64,000 nucleotides of DNA from Chrysomallon squamiferum (GCA_012295275.1 CM022669.1:3906494-3970493); one strand, 5' to 3'; positions 24,840 through 40,832 are shown, counted from the stretch's first letter. A program made the numbers and translations. Notes: generated by a model not told the origin, from the sequence alone.

Positions 24840-27834
24840 TTTTACTTTTTGTTTTCTTCTTTTGGACGTTTAAATAAAATGTTGAACAAACAATAATTAT
24901 AGCAACATCTTAATACATTATTAACAGTAACAGTCAGTGAACAAGTGGTTTGTGAAACTTGTTTCTGTTACTCTGAGGTCAACTCTTAGGAATGAACAGC
25001 AAGGTCTCTTTTTCAAACACTATTCCATAAACAAAATGCATATACATTCATATGTGGATAAACTGAAAATTGCACAGTAAGGGACTGATCCTGGATTATA
25101 CTGAACTTCAGGACAACACTATTCTTTGATCGAACTACTAAATTATTATAAAATGTCAATATAATTTGGACAGCAAAATATTAAATACAAACCAAACCTT
25201 TCAGCTAATATTTCCTTCACTGTGACAAATGGGGCTGGTTCAAATTTTTTGTCTGATTTCCTAAAGGTTAAACAAATTTACTGTTAATAAAATACATTTA
25301 GATAAATCTTCAAATGAACAAAAATAAAATAAAAATAAAAATAACTTAATAATAAAATAATAATAATAATAATAATAATAAAATTCATGACAATTAAGTA
25401 ATTAAAATATACATTATTATCAGTAACTGCAAAACTGCATGATAAAGGAAGACCTGTGCCAGTTGTACAATAAGCTGCTTTTTTTTTGATATCGGCAAAG
25501 GATCTTTTATATTCACATTATAACATATGACATATTCAAATATAGTTTTCTGAGTAGACAGAAGAATGCAAAAAAAGCCATTAGTTATCCCAAACAAATA
25601 AATAAAGATTGGTTTCAAATTAGATTAACATTTTCTACATACATTGCTATAGGTATTCAGCTAGCAAATAATTAAAGCTCAGAATAATTAGTCAAATTTT
25701 AAAAATAAAGTTGGTACAATAACACAAAATATACAAAATGAGGAAACATACTTTAGAAAATTGTTTTAGAATGACTTTTCAATATTAATATCTTCATCAG
25801 CTTCAAAACACATCCTGGCTTTGGAAAATTCAACAGCTTTCTTTAACTTTTGCTTCATAAAGTTTGTAGCTTTAAACACAGGCTTGTTTGTCTCGGCTCT
25901 AAGTCTGTAAAATGTCTCTGTTTCCAAGGAATCGTGCCATCTGACAGATTTGCCTGAGAAACCAAAACTACTGGTTTTAAACTTGTGTTCAGTCCTGACA
26001 TCACACACAGAATTCTTTCCACCATCATCTGATATTCTCTACTGGGGATTTTTGGTTGAAAGGTTCAATCTGGCGTTCTGTTTGGAGTTTTCAGTACTTG
26101 GTAATTCTTTTTGCCATTTCTGGTTGTATGGCTCATTGGCGGATATTCTGCTTTTTGGTTTCACAACTGGATGGTTCATCAGTGATATTCTTCTTTGGTT
26201 TCAGATCCTTAGATGGCTCATTAGCTGATGCTCTGTTTTATTTCTGAACCCATTAAATCCTGGCCATTGTATGAATTTATTTTTCTTTTTGCGCCAAGAT
26301 TCCGTTAGTTCAGACTCATCGACAAAATAACCAGAAGAGAATCCCAGTGACACACCAGAACTGAAAGATTTAACCATCAGAGATTCTAAATGGGTGACAT
26401 ACACCAGCTGGGAGTTTCTTTCAGAGAACTCATACCCTCACACCCAAACCTTCACCATCATCAGTCTTTGCTGGTTTGGAGAAAGTTGGTTTACTTTCAC
26501 TAGATAGCAAAAGAACAATTACCGATCTGTCAAACTGCAATGCAAATATATCACATAATTTGACTGAAGGCGTCGATACTTCAGCTACTAACTCTGTCTC
26601 TGGTTCACACAGCACCACTGTACTCAGATACAATTTTTCAGTTATGATTTCACTTTATTTACTGAAACCATTTATTGGTCTGGCTGACTCTAGGACATGC
26701 TATAGGTTTTCAGGTGAGATCTGAACAAGATTCGTCACAGGTGTGTTTGTGAGACACCTGAGACACAACTATAATTCTTCCTGTATCTGACAGAAGGTCA
26801 GATGTCAAATTAGGAAAACTCAAATAATCCAGTGAGAATCTGGAAAAAAAAGAATGTAATGTTATTTTAAATGGTGAATGATAAATTCAACACAATGATA
26901 ATGTGAATGTGTGCAAATGATTGAGCAGAACATCTCAGTATTAATTATATAACTATGTTTTGATAAAAACTTTAAAAATGCTGGTTCAAAGTAGGTATAT
27001 ATTATTTATCAATTTTATAATCTATGTTTTGTGATAAAAAAAATAAAAATACTTCAAAGTTCAAAGTAGGTATATACTATATACCTGTGATAGAACTGTA
27101 ATAGTGAAACTTCTGGAACTTGTAAAGTAGGAACATACTGCATCCATATTCTGATTTATGCAAACTTTAATACAGCAATTCCTTACCTGTTGAGGATTCT
27201 TCCCAATGACAGGGAGATAACCCAGCTATGCATGTTTACTGTAGGTGTGTTCAGAAACCCTCAGAGAGTACATACTATTTAGAATATCAGGGTTTGTTTC
27301 CAAACTTTTAGCTGAATGTATCAACTTTCTGATTTGTTGCAGCATGGGTATTCTTCTGGATGACTGGAATACAGTGAAGAAATAGTTTATGTACAACATC
27401 CTGACATAATTTTAATACAGTGTTTAATTGCTTTTAATAAATATATTTACATAGTTTGATTTATTGGTACCAAATCACTGGCTGCTTGTGACTTACTTTG
27501 AAATCAAAGTAACAAAACTTCCTGACATCATAATTATTATGATAATACTCAAAAATTATAACCCTGCTTTTTATTTAAAATCAATTTCTCCAAATAATTC
27601 CATGACTAATTTCATAATAAAACATTTCTCTTAAGCTAAATAATAATCTATGTATTTAAAACAAGAAATTATATTTTTCCATCTTCATCTCTTATAACAA
27701 AATAAAATACCTCAGTTCTGTTATCAGACAATGATGAGGAGCACTCAGAAGCTCAGCACAGGATTTAGGTCGTTTCTCATGTAACAAATGATGATATAAT
27801 TTGGAACATCACATCTTCAGTTTGTCTGTTGTCC
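20853..27834 (-). pseudogene. CTC1: CTC1 3' half (CST complex subunit), left copy, multiply disrupted
   Basis: CTC1 is the large OB-fold subunit of the CST (CTC1-STN1-TEN1) complex, which promotes telomere C-strand fill-in and replication restart. Minus-strand exons match vertebrate CTC1 in order: 27721-27834 (ELLSAPHHCLITEL), 27187-27355, about 25752-26839 (GKSVRWHDSLETETFYRL, like the human SSVRW...YRL stretch), 25198-25260, 24437-24549 (GTLVSIKGMILSR), 23693-23931, 22723-22942 (PLFLADLYNNSTPGHFQVN), 22293-22437 (VLVDDGSASAVVSFRSADL), 21898-22034 and 20853-20971 (RCHPYLQLECLNIEEEKLD, stop 20853-20855). The frame is disrupted by TGA 27809-27811, TAG 27226-27228, TAA 25766-25768, and frameshifts near 26435, 23755, 22790 and 22001 (an extra T relative to the A' copy). 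The 5' half is not in this block. Gene identity is firm; pseudogene status could partly reflect consensus error. Confidence 0.82.
23566..23722. repeat. (CA)n flanked by a duplicated CTC1 exon end
   Basis: The stretch AACAGAACTTTGTGTAATCT to GATTTTAAACACA occurs twice, at about 23569-23625 and 23666-23721, on either side of about 48 bp of CA repeats. The right copy contains the 3' end and donor site of the CTC1 exon 23693-23931 (minus strand). The left copy is a diverged decoy of the same exon end and donor. Confidence 0.85.
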
Positions 27835-28190
27835 CTGCAGATATTCAGTTCTGATTTTGAAAATATCAGCTGTTTTATAAAATCTTGCATAATTTAACAG
27901 TAAAAGAAAAAATTTTAAACCTACTGTATGAATTTTCATTTTTAAAATAGTACTGCAGTAATAAAAGTGCATTAATTTAAAATTAAGTAAAATTTTATGA
28001 AAAGATGGACTGATTTTTATGTTGGAGTAGATCTTACAGCTACATGGTATCTGAAACAAACATGTATATCACAATACTAATTATATTAGCTGTAACTTAT
28101 AAACATAAAATCAAATAGTTTTACTGGTGATTCTTTTAACTGCCATGCTAAAATAACAGAAAAATGAATAGAATATACTACTTCAGTTGT

Positions 28191-28390
28191 NNNNNNNNNN
28201 NNNNNNNNNNNNNNNNNNNNNNNNNNNNNNNNNNNNNNNNNNNNNNNNNNNNNNNNNNNNNNNNNNNNNNNNNNNNNNNNNNNNNNNNNNNNNNNNNNNN
28301 NNNNNNNNNNNNNNNNNNNNNNNNNNNNNNNNNNNNNNNNNNNNNNNNNNNNNNNNNNNNNNNNNNNNNNNNNNNNNNNNNNNNNNNNNN
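28191..28390. other. Assembly gap of exactly 200 N
   Basis: 200 consecutive N. A round fixed length is typical of a scaffolding join of unknown true size. The sequence resumes at 28391 in the middle of the EXD1/NUDT2 intergenic region, a position with exact counterparts at 43751 and 59243. Confidence 0.99.
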
Positions 28391-28834
28391 ACTGCTTGGG
28401 AAGAGCAGAGAAATAGTTGTACATTTTAAAAGATCCTACAATTTCATGGCGCACCACACTGGTAAAAACGAGAGAGAAATTAAAATGGCGTCTGGCCCAG
28501 TCCGCGCTGCTGGTTTTATTATTTATAGACATTTAAAGGAGATATCCAGTATTTGCTTCTAGAAACGTCGTATGGTCAACATGACTGGACTCCACCAAAA
28601 GGTTAAAAACATGTATTTATATACCTCTCTGTAAATTATGTGCCAGTTTTTGTATGTAAATATAAAACCGCGACAATGACACATTTTTGGAGGTCAAATC
28701 GTACCATATTTGTTTAGCCATGTAGACATTTCGTCCCATATAATTTTCACATTGCAGACTTGAGTGTCATGTCAAATTAAATAAATCTTTAATAGATAAT
28801 ATTGTGAATATCATTATTTCATTTTTTTAATTAA

Positions 28835-28835
<1 letters not shown>

Positions 28836-28880
<45 letters not shown>
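28836..28880. repeat. (ATT)n in NUDT2 intron
   Basis: About 14 ATT units; counterparts lie at 44200-44246 and 59707-59750 with different lengths. Confidence 0.95.
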
Positions 28881-28887
<7 letters not shown>

Positions 28888-29149
28888 GTTCAGAAATAAT
28901 ATAATAGTTTGGGAAATGATAAAACAATTTATTTTATTTAGAAAAGAAAAAAAAAGAAAAAAGAACAAAACGCAAACAAACAAATGACTATTATTATTAT
29001 TGATCATTCATTATTATTAATTTTGATTATTTTATAATTGTTGATATTATTGAATTATTCATTGTTGTTGTTATTACTGAATCATTCATTAAATGTATTA
29101 TCATTGTCTGATTGTTATTACTGTGAATATTTTATCATTGTTATTGTTG

Positions 29150-29202
29150 TTGTCACTATCATCATTATCATCATCAACATCATCATCATCATCATCATCA
29201 TC

Positions 29203-29254
<52 letters not shown>
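29150..29254. repeat. (ATC)n/(ATT)n array abutting the NUDT2 exon 2 acceptor
   Basis: ATC repeats grade into ATT repeats that run to within five bases of the acceptor (ATTATCCAG before 29260). The array therefore takes the place of the polypyrimidine tract. Copies 2 and 3 have the same layout with different lengths. Confidence 0.9.
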
Positions 29255-29255
<1 letters not shown>

Positions 29256-29576
29256 CCAGGTCATGTTGATCCTGGAGAAGATGAGTACCAAACTGCAGTA
29301 CGGGAAACAGAAGAGGAAGCTGGGCTGAAGGCAGATGACCTCAGAGTACACAGAGAGTTTGAAAACACACTCAGCTACCAAGTGAAAGGCTCACCAAAGA
29401 CCGTGGTGTACTGGCTGGCTGAGATAAAAGACTCTCAGAAGCCTGTAACTCTCTCACGTGAGCACCGTGACTACAAATGGGTGGCATTACAGGATGCTTG
29501 TGAACTTGCTAAATACAAAGACTTGCAACAGCTGTTGAAACAAGCTGAAGATTTTCTCAGAAACTCACAGAAGTAA

Positions 29577-32256
29577 CTGTTCTGAGACTATAGAATGATT
29601 TTATTTATAAAAATTGTTTTAATTATTTATTTATAATATCATTCAAGGTGCTGATTGTATAAGCAGTTACATCTGCCATAAAACAGCAAAGATTTGATAT
29701 ACACATATCCATAGCAAATGTTTGGTGTTAGTCTCACTGAAGATCTATTTGTAAGAACTTTTCTTTTTTTCTCGATCGTTTGTTGACTGCAGTTATGGCC
29801 AGCAGTGAGTATGAAAGATGCTGTTCTAGGAGTGGTTATCTTTTTTGTTGTTGTTGTTTTTATTTTACCAGTAGTTTTTCTTCCTTGTGCCAGTTGGGAA
29901 GAATTTCTAGTAGCTAAAGATGGGCTTCTCAAGATCAGGAGCCTGGTACTGCACATGCCTGGTGAGTCATCACAGGGCAAACACGAATCATGGCATTATT
30001 GTCTTTATATACATTATCATGGTCTATTAGAGCGCACCATGCAGCCCAATACTTCTGACTTCAGCACTTCTGTTAGAGTTACCTCATCCCTAGTCCAGTC
30101 TCTATCCATTGACCAGTCCAGCTTGGGTGTCCTGAACAGAAACCAAAGCTCCAGCTGGCAGAGCTGTTCAACAAGCCCTCTCACCACATCAAGCAAAGGA
30201 CTATCAATATGAAAACTTTTCCAAGTTCTATATATTTTCAAGATCTTATAATCTGTAATCAGTAAATAAATGTTCACATAATATTTTTCAAATGCATATT
30301 TCATGATATTGGAGCTTGTTTTAAATAGAAAATTGTATTCTTTTTTAATTCTTTCTTTTTTTCTAAAACTAAATAATTAGTAGCTAGTGGATTTGAAACA
30401 CATTTGATGAACTGTGTAATAAAACATATGTTTAAATTTAATCATTTATTTTCTTTGTGCTCAATATCATTTTGTAAATATGAATCTAACTCGGGCAAAG
30501 AAAACAATCCTTTCCTCTGATATTTATAAAACTATGCTTCGGTATTTTTAAAATGAATTAGTCATTTTGTGACTATTCCCTGTTTTTAATTTAGTATCTG
30601 AACTTAATGGATTTTTTCTTGTATTGCCAGTAATATTACTCTATGAATAAATGAAGGTTTAATGGCACTGAAAAGTTTAATATTAACTAAATGTTATGTC
30701 ACCTTGGGTAAAAGGAAACACTGAAGTATCTAACAACACTGATAAAAATGGAACAAGGTTGTTATTTATTTGAACATGATAATATATATATATAGTGTTA
30801 TTTTCATTTTAAACTATTTTTAGAGAACATTTTTATTTAATTTAAAATGTAATAATTTTTTTATATAATTTGTAAATAAATATTTTACCAGAAATAAAAA
30901 AATGCCTTTGCCGTTATGACTTTGTACTGAGAAAGATGTCTAGATATATTTAATGGTTATATTTTTCAAGCAGATATCATTTGTCATTGTTTAGTTTCCT
31001 TACCTTTTCTTTTACTTTTTTGTACAATACATCATTTTCTATCTGAACAGAGTGAAATTGTGTAGAATACAATATTCAGTCAGCTGAAAGTTTAATTATA
31101 CAAATATCAAAGTCTGTGTCATTTTAAACTTGCACTCTGATTTCTGTATTGTATAATTTAATAATCAACATTCTAATATTTTATACTGTGTATCTTGTAT
31201 TTTATAACTAAGTAGTCACCATTGTGTACGTTACAATTTCACAGTCCAATTTCATAGTTTACATTCTGTATTGTATAATTTCATAATCTCTGTTCTGTAT
31301 TTTATTATATAGCCTGTTACCTATGTATTAAAATTACATATTCGGCATTGTGTGTGCTACAGTTCCATAACCTAAATATTTGATTATTTAACCAAATTAT
31401 ATTCGTTTATTTTCTTAAGAAAGAACGTTCGTATTATTATAACTACATTAATAGACTACAAATAATTTGAACTGTTAAAATAAATAAATAAAAAATATCC
31501 AAAATAATGTTTTAAAAATAAATTTTATTTTAACCTTGTCGAAAGTCGTAATAACAACGCCTATTGCTTTTGAAGCGGCCATGTTTTTAACGAAGCACGT
31601 GCAGTTTGAAATAGATTTAAGACTTTTGGTCATGCAGTTTTCTGGATAAACAAAGCTAATAATAGAGAAGTATCCTAGCTGTTTGTAGGTGAGTTTAATC
31701 AGAAGAACTTTAAACAGAGTCTCACCTACATTTATTATTTCCAAATGTTTTTAGGATGATGTGTTATCGGTAACGCTTACCTTTTTGGGGGCTGATCGAT
31801 GCAAAGTAGCGTAGTGGTCTCAGAACACCATCCTTTACTTTTGATGAATATATTAGACGTGTACAAGCACACACACACACATGAATATTATACTGATTAT
31901 ACTCTGTGTGTGTGTGTATATATGGTTGTAATAATTCTAAATATAATTTAAAATTGTTTCTTATTTCCTCGCACACCTTTCTTGGCTTAAATGTTTTAAA
32001 GATATATGCTAACTAATATTATTTATTTATTTATTTATTATTACTTTTGACATAAAACAACTAAAATCAAAGTATAACTTGATGTAATGTAACCTGGATT
32101 TTTAATCAATCTGTCGAGTTTCACTGCATCCCCAAACATGCCTAAATTAATATTATAAATATTTACCCTGGGCACTAGATTGAGAATTTAAAAACTCTAA
32201 TCAGTTATTCTTATTTCCAGACATATTTTTTCGGCAAACACTACGTAGCATACAAA
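29577..32256. other. NUDT2 3' flank and spacer to the EGF gene
   Basis: AT-rich DNA with a less AT-rich stretch at about 29780-30210 that is open on the plus strand (29805-30212) and, in part, on the minus strand (30017-30304). Composition there resembles an exon or an old mobile element, but no domain was recognised. In B2 the plus-strand frame is broken by a 1-bp difference (CTGCACATG against CTGACATG), which argues against coding. The rest is featureless apart from short CA/GT and ATTT runs near 31870-32040. Confidence 0.45.
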
Positions 32257-34503
<2,247 letters not shown>

Positions 34504-34591
34504 TGAAATTTAATTTATACATTTAAGACAGTATCTACGGCCCCAGTGTAAAAAATATATTGTCATTGTTGTTTTGAAATGTTAATTTTAC

Positions 34592-37500
34592 CTTTGAAGA
34601 TTCTTCTTGGTGTGCATTATAGACTGTAATCTGAGTTCCAACTTTTAAAAAATTAAACTTGTGACTAGCAGGAACTGAACTCACATGCAATCTAAGAACA
34701 TTTAAAGATTATTATTATTATTATTTGTTTTTAAACTAAGAATCATCATACATCGAGCTCTCTACTAACCGAAAATATTTATTAATTAAGACTTTTTGAT
34801 GTAGAATCAAAATATATCTACTTCTCTACAATTTACTGATAACATAATTTATTATAAGTGGTAAAATGAATACTGAATTATCAACTATAAAAATCTGCAA
34901 TAAGAGTCACTTTCAAATTATTAATTATTATATTTTATTTCTTTTTTTAATATTTTGTAAAATATAGCTGAATTTAAATATTTATAAAGACTTATTCAAT
35001 TCAATAACCAATTTTCAAAAACCAACACCACAAACACAAATAAACCAATGAAATATTAGTACATAAAATACATTTGGACTAGAAAATATTTCGAAAATTA
35101 TACCCTATTTATAAATATATAAATTACTTTTATTTATGTTTTGTTCATAAAACCAATTACCTGATCTTCTTATCCAGTTCATAGACACCATATCTTGAAT
35201 TAGCTGTACTAGTAACTGTTCCCTGCAAAAAAAATAATAACTTTTTTCTGAACGTTTTTCTTTTTTTATTCTTCCCTATGGCTCCTGATTAAAATCAGTT
35301 CTAATATCGTTAAAAAAACATTTAATAAAGTTATAATCCAGAACTGGAGTTTTAATTTTTTTTAAGGATTTAGCACAAATAATAAGATATTATAAGTATG
35401 GAAATGTTCAATAAAAATATAAACCACAGAACAAATTAAAACTCAAATTAGAGGGTTTTTTTATTATGAATGCAAATTAGATGTGTACAAACATTAAAAC
35501 AATATGTTTGGATGTGAAGTCTCACAATTTGGCAGTTTTCGGGTGTTTATAGATTTAATAAAATATTACTAATGATAAAACAGAATAATCTTTTTCATAA
35601 AATAATTTATTAATCTTATCACAAAAATTAAACATTACTAGCAATAAACAGACTTACATCAGGTGAAAAGGAAAGAAACATGACTTACTAAACAACCGTC
35701 ATAAATTGGTAAGATCATGTTTCATACCTGATAAGAAACCAGTTGAATTCCATTCTCTGCTGTTTTTAATTTGGTCTCAATGCTTCCTTTGTCTTCAGTC
35801 TCTTGTCTCAAGTCAGTATACTTCATCAACCAATCCTAACAAATAAACATTATATCATTAGATAATAAAAACCATATTTTATTTTAATGAAAGTTACCAG
35901 CAACCATAAATATGATTCTGACAAATTTAAGATTGTTCATTTCTGAAAATAACACAAATATATTTGGTAAGTGAACACATCAAAAAAAAAAAAAATAAGA
36001 ACAACAGTAATAACCATAATAATAAGAAGAACAACAACAGTAATAACCATAATAATAATAATAAGTTCAAGGCTTTCTGTTTAACATGTATACAAGAAAT
36101 AAATAAAGAATACCTACATATTTTAAGGATTTAATTTCTTATAATTAACTGCTATATAAATATGTATATCTGTATCTCTCTTGTATTATGTTAGTAATAA
36201 TACTCACGTGTACAGGTATGATATTACTGTTTACTTTCTCTGCATGATACAGTTCACTGTCAACCCAGGGAACAAACACTCGAGTTGGAACAGCTATACC
36301 CTGAAATAATTAAAATCTTTTCAGTTTTTTCGAATGTATCAATTTTTAAAATGTCATTATTAATAACTGAGATGAAATTAAAAATTATCAGCAGTATCTG
36401 TATCTGACAGAAAGAAAATAACAAATAAATAATCAAGATTAATAATAAAATAGCAATTTAGATTGATTAAATGTATTGTGTTTTGCATAGTTTGCTGAAA
36501 TTAAAATCAACACAAAAGTAAAAGTGTACAAACTTTGTGCAGTGTGGTTGGTCGAAGTTTGGTAAACACAAATTTCTGCTGAGGGAAGATTTGAGGCTGC
36601 CACAGTAGAAACTTTTCTTGCTGCAATAAATACAATACACTTAATTTACAAATCTGTCTCAGTGACATTTATGATATCTTCTTTTCTTAAATGTAGGTTT
36701 GTAAGCATTGTTGACCACAGATTTTGTGATAAGAGATAATAATATATCATGAACAAAAAACCAAAGATTTCTATTTAAAACACTAACATTTAATACTGCA
36801 TTAACAAAAACAAGCTTTATAAATTAATAATTGAAATAAGACTAACAAAAGTTTTCTAAAGAAATAAGATAATATTATAATGACAAAACAGTTTATTTTC
36901 AGTTCTGTTAAAAAAAAAAAAAAAAAAAGCAGTATAAAAATATGTACTATTTGAAATAAAAGTTTTAAGTAATCAGACACATAAAACTTAAATAAGGATA
37001 AACTAATACCATGACCACAATGAACACCTTCTCAAGTTCTATAATGAAAAGAAGATTTTTCTTCACTCTGCAATCAAATAAACATTTTTAATAATCTTTA
37101 AAAGATTCAAAAAAAAATAATGAATAAATAAATAAATGAACCTTTCGTTTATTAATTGTGATAATGATAATACTTCTTTCAAAGACTTTTGTTCACTTCG
37201 CAATAAAATAAACATTTCAAAAACAAATTTTTAAATACATGAAAATTAAAAAAGAAAATGAATGAAATTTCCAATTTTCTTTAATAACATCTGAATAATT
37301 GATGATTTCATAATTATGTATCGAAATGGTTCCTCAATAGTGAGATCTGATTCATTACACTTTTATGCATTAAAAAGTTTATAAAAGGAATATGTTTAAA
37401 GTAAATTACAACTTACTTAAATACTTCACTGACTGTTGATACTTGTCCACATATGTTAACCAGGCTTCCAGTGAGAAGTCTGTCTCTGAAATATAAAAAT

Positions 37501-37759
37501 AAAATTTAAAATAGAAGCTGTATATCTTTCATGTTTATCTTCAGCACAATTTCATGACTGATACATCCTTACAAACAGCCTACATTTCATTGTAAAAGTC
37601 TGTTTTGGAAGTTTTTTTCTACAATAAATCTCACATTAATGCATGGAATCAGATTTATGTATAGACAGTAATATGAAGTAGTGAAATTTACTTGTAATGT
37701 AAGATCACTGCAGCATCATCACCAGACACCACATCTTCCACCACACTTGTCATGATGTT
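34592..37759 (-). CDS. CTC1: CTC1 5' half (CST complex subunit), copy 1
   Basis: Eight minus-strand exons with fully consistent phases: 37692-37759 (ATG at 37751-37753, MTSVVEDVVSGDDAAVILHY), 37417-37485 (DRLLTGSLVNICGQVS), 37010-37067, 36534-36620 (QPQIFPQQKFVFTKLRPTTL), 36208-36300 (VPTRVFVPWVDSELY), 35728-35835, 35161-35222 (GTVTSTANSRYGVYELDKKI) and 34592-34679 (FNFLKVGTQITVYNAHQEE). Order and spacing match an N-terminal OB-fold region of human CTC1, including its GSLVRLSALV and GAVTGVL..PAGLYELD stretches. Compared with human, some 200 N-terminal residues are absent. Exons after 34592 are missing: leftward come the EGF gene, NUDT2, the gap and then block A with the 3' exons. About 80 residues of the human protein fall between the last exon here and the first in A. 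Confidence 0.85.
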
Positions 37760-37826
37760 CTGTTAAAACACTTTCCTTCCATTATAGATTATCATTATGC
37801 ACCAACTGAAAAGAAAGCAATCCTAA

Positions 37827-37864
<38 letters not shown>

Positions 37865-38471
37865 AAAAATAAGCTTAGAGTTAGGTAAAGTATAATATCG
37901 TTTCAGCAGAATAAAATGTATTTATTGTGTAATTAACTATGTTGATAATAAATTCCATTGAGCTAATTTTGAAATTAAAATTAATTCATAGTGTGAAATA
38001 CTGTGTACAGTTGCTGAAGTAATCATAATGACAAGATTTCTTTCACTGATTTATTGAAAAGCATAAAAAAAAAAAAAAAATTACGAAATTAAAACAAAAT
38101 TTCTGCAACAAGATTTTTATTTAGGAACAGTTCATTCATGACTTAGAAAAAAAAATAAATGTTGAAGAACAATAAGGATATTAATTAATTATCTAAAATA
38201 TAATTTATGCCAACGGAAAAATACACCATATAAATCATAATTAATGACTAAATTTAAATCAATAATTCATTAATTGTAAAATAAAAATATGATGAATAAA
38301 CGTTAGTTAAACTTAAGGTTTAACTTTAAGCGATTTAAAGACTAAAGCTGCTAGCTACGAAATGAGGTAAAGAAAAAAATAACGTAATTCAGAATAAACC
38401 CGTAAAGCTTTGTCGTATAATTCAGCTGTATATATCAATTAATTATACAATATACATTTACAACACTGTAC

Positions 38472-38515
38472 CTTTTATGCCTGTCAAACTTCGCTTTTGG
38501 CGCGCACTGTTTGTC
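38472..38515 (-). promoter_or_regulatory. CTC1 5' non-coding exon end with E2F-like site, copy 1
   Basis: A donor-like AAAG/GTACAG (donor at 38470-38471, reading the minus strand) could end a 5' untranslated exon that joins the exon at 37759. At 38496-38504 is TTTGGCGCG, a match to the E2F consensus TTTSGCGCS, in otherwise very AT-rich DNA. E2F control would suit an S-phase replication factor, but binding is not shown by sequence alone. Confidence 0.45.
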
Positions 38516-39880
<1,365 letters not shown>

Positions 39881-40144
39881 TCAGTTATAGTGTTCAGCAA
39901 ATGAACCACGAACAAACTGTCTTTGGGCAGCTGTGAGTTTCATTACTGGTCTTTTGTGCAGACATTTTGTAAACAGTACACTTTTCTCCTGTTTTCGTTT
40001 CTTAGCAGTGGAGATGCGGAATGTGTGGGTTTGTACATTTTCTTCACACAGAAGATTAAATCTATCCCTGTAGTCTTCATTTATAGAACTTAAAAAAAAT
40101 AATAATAAAACAGTATTATAATAACATTTATTACCAGTATTAAG

Positions 40145-40214
<70 letters not shown>

Positions 40215-40329
40215 TGATAATAATAATAATAATAATATGTAAATGTAAAATGGAAGAAAGCAATATAAATCTGTTTTGTTTATTACTTCTACTCCTGCTG
40301 CTTCAACTACTATTACTATTGTTACTATC

Positions 40330-40361
<32 letters not shown>

Positions 40362-40672
40362 TTTTCATTTTCTTCCATTTTTTTTTTCTTTTTTTTTTTT
40401 TATTTTTTTTTTTTTTTTTTTTTGTATTTACAAACTGTATATTGAATTTCTTTCAGCTGTTAAGTTTATCACTGTAGCAAAGTGTATATCAGTTGTTGTA
40501 AGTACGTACTTGTTTAGTTTTCGTACAGACACGCTGTTAACGGGAGAACGCTGGAAGCAGCCGTGTCCAGCATATCCCGGGGACAGGCCGCCTGGCCCAC
40601 ACGTTCTGATCTTCTCGCAACAGTTGCTGAATATTTTTATTTATTTATTTATTTATTTTTATTTATTTATAT

Positions 40673-40714
<42 letters not shown>

Positions 40715-40762
40715 TGTCATTATTAGGGTCATATAAATCCATTTATACGTGATTATAAGTGT

Positions 40763-40765
<3 letters not shown>

Positions 40766-40831
<66 letters not shown>
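40766..40831. repeat. (GT)n microsatellite in EXD1-like intron
   Basis: About 33 GT units beside the donor of exon 40861-40974 (minus strand). The B2 counterpart at 56189-56236 is shorter. A poly-T tract precedes it. Confidence 0.97.

Positions 40832-40832
<1 letters not shown>

Larger units (their letters stand above)
18393..28190. repeat. Segmental duplication block A (left copy)
   Basis: From 18393 rightwards the sequence is homologous, with many small and some large indels, to 60651-64000; the window ends at the equivalent of about 22095 here. Block A holds the small unknown ORF (broken here), the CTC1 3' exons and many ATA/TAAA arrays. It ends at the 200-N gap. To the left of 18393 the similarity stops abruptly, so this is a duplication breakpoint. 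Confidence 0.9.
28485..29576 (+). pseudogene. NUDT2: NUDT2 (Ap4A hydrolase), copy 1, frameshifted in exon 1
   Basis: NUDT2 cleaves diadenosine tetraphosphate (Ap4A) asymmetrically to ATP and AMP. Exon 1 starts at 28485 (MASGPVRAAGFIIYR). One G is missing from the run at about 28536-28540 (AAAGGAGA against AAAGGGAGA in copies 2 and 3), so the frame ends at TAG 28560-28562, and the rest of exon 1 to the donor at 28602 is out of frame. Exon 2 (29260-29576) is intact and carries the Nudix box GHVDPGEDEYQTAVRETEEE, fitting GX5EX7REUXEEXGU, and ends in TAA 29574-29576. The break lies only about 150 bp from the 200-N gap, where consensus quality may be poor. The intron ends in (ATT)n directly before the acceptor. 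Confidence 0.9.

Noticed and set aside
26476-26724. Plus-strand 82-codon frame
   Set aside because: It is antisense to the CTC1 exon region; the minus-strand reading (EKLYLSTVVLCEPETEL) fits CTC1.
28164-28562. Open frames running through the N gap
   Set aside because: They are X-filled by the 200-N gap and are not real coding regions.
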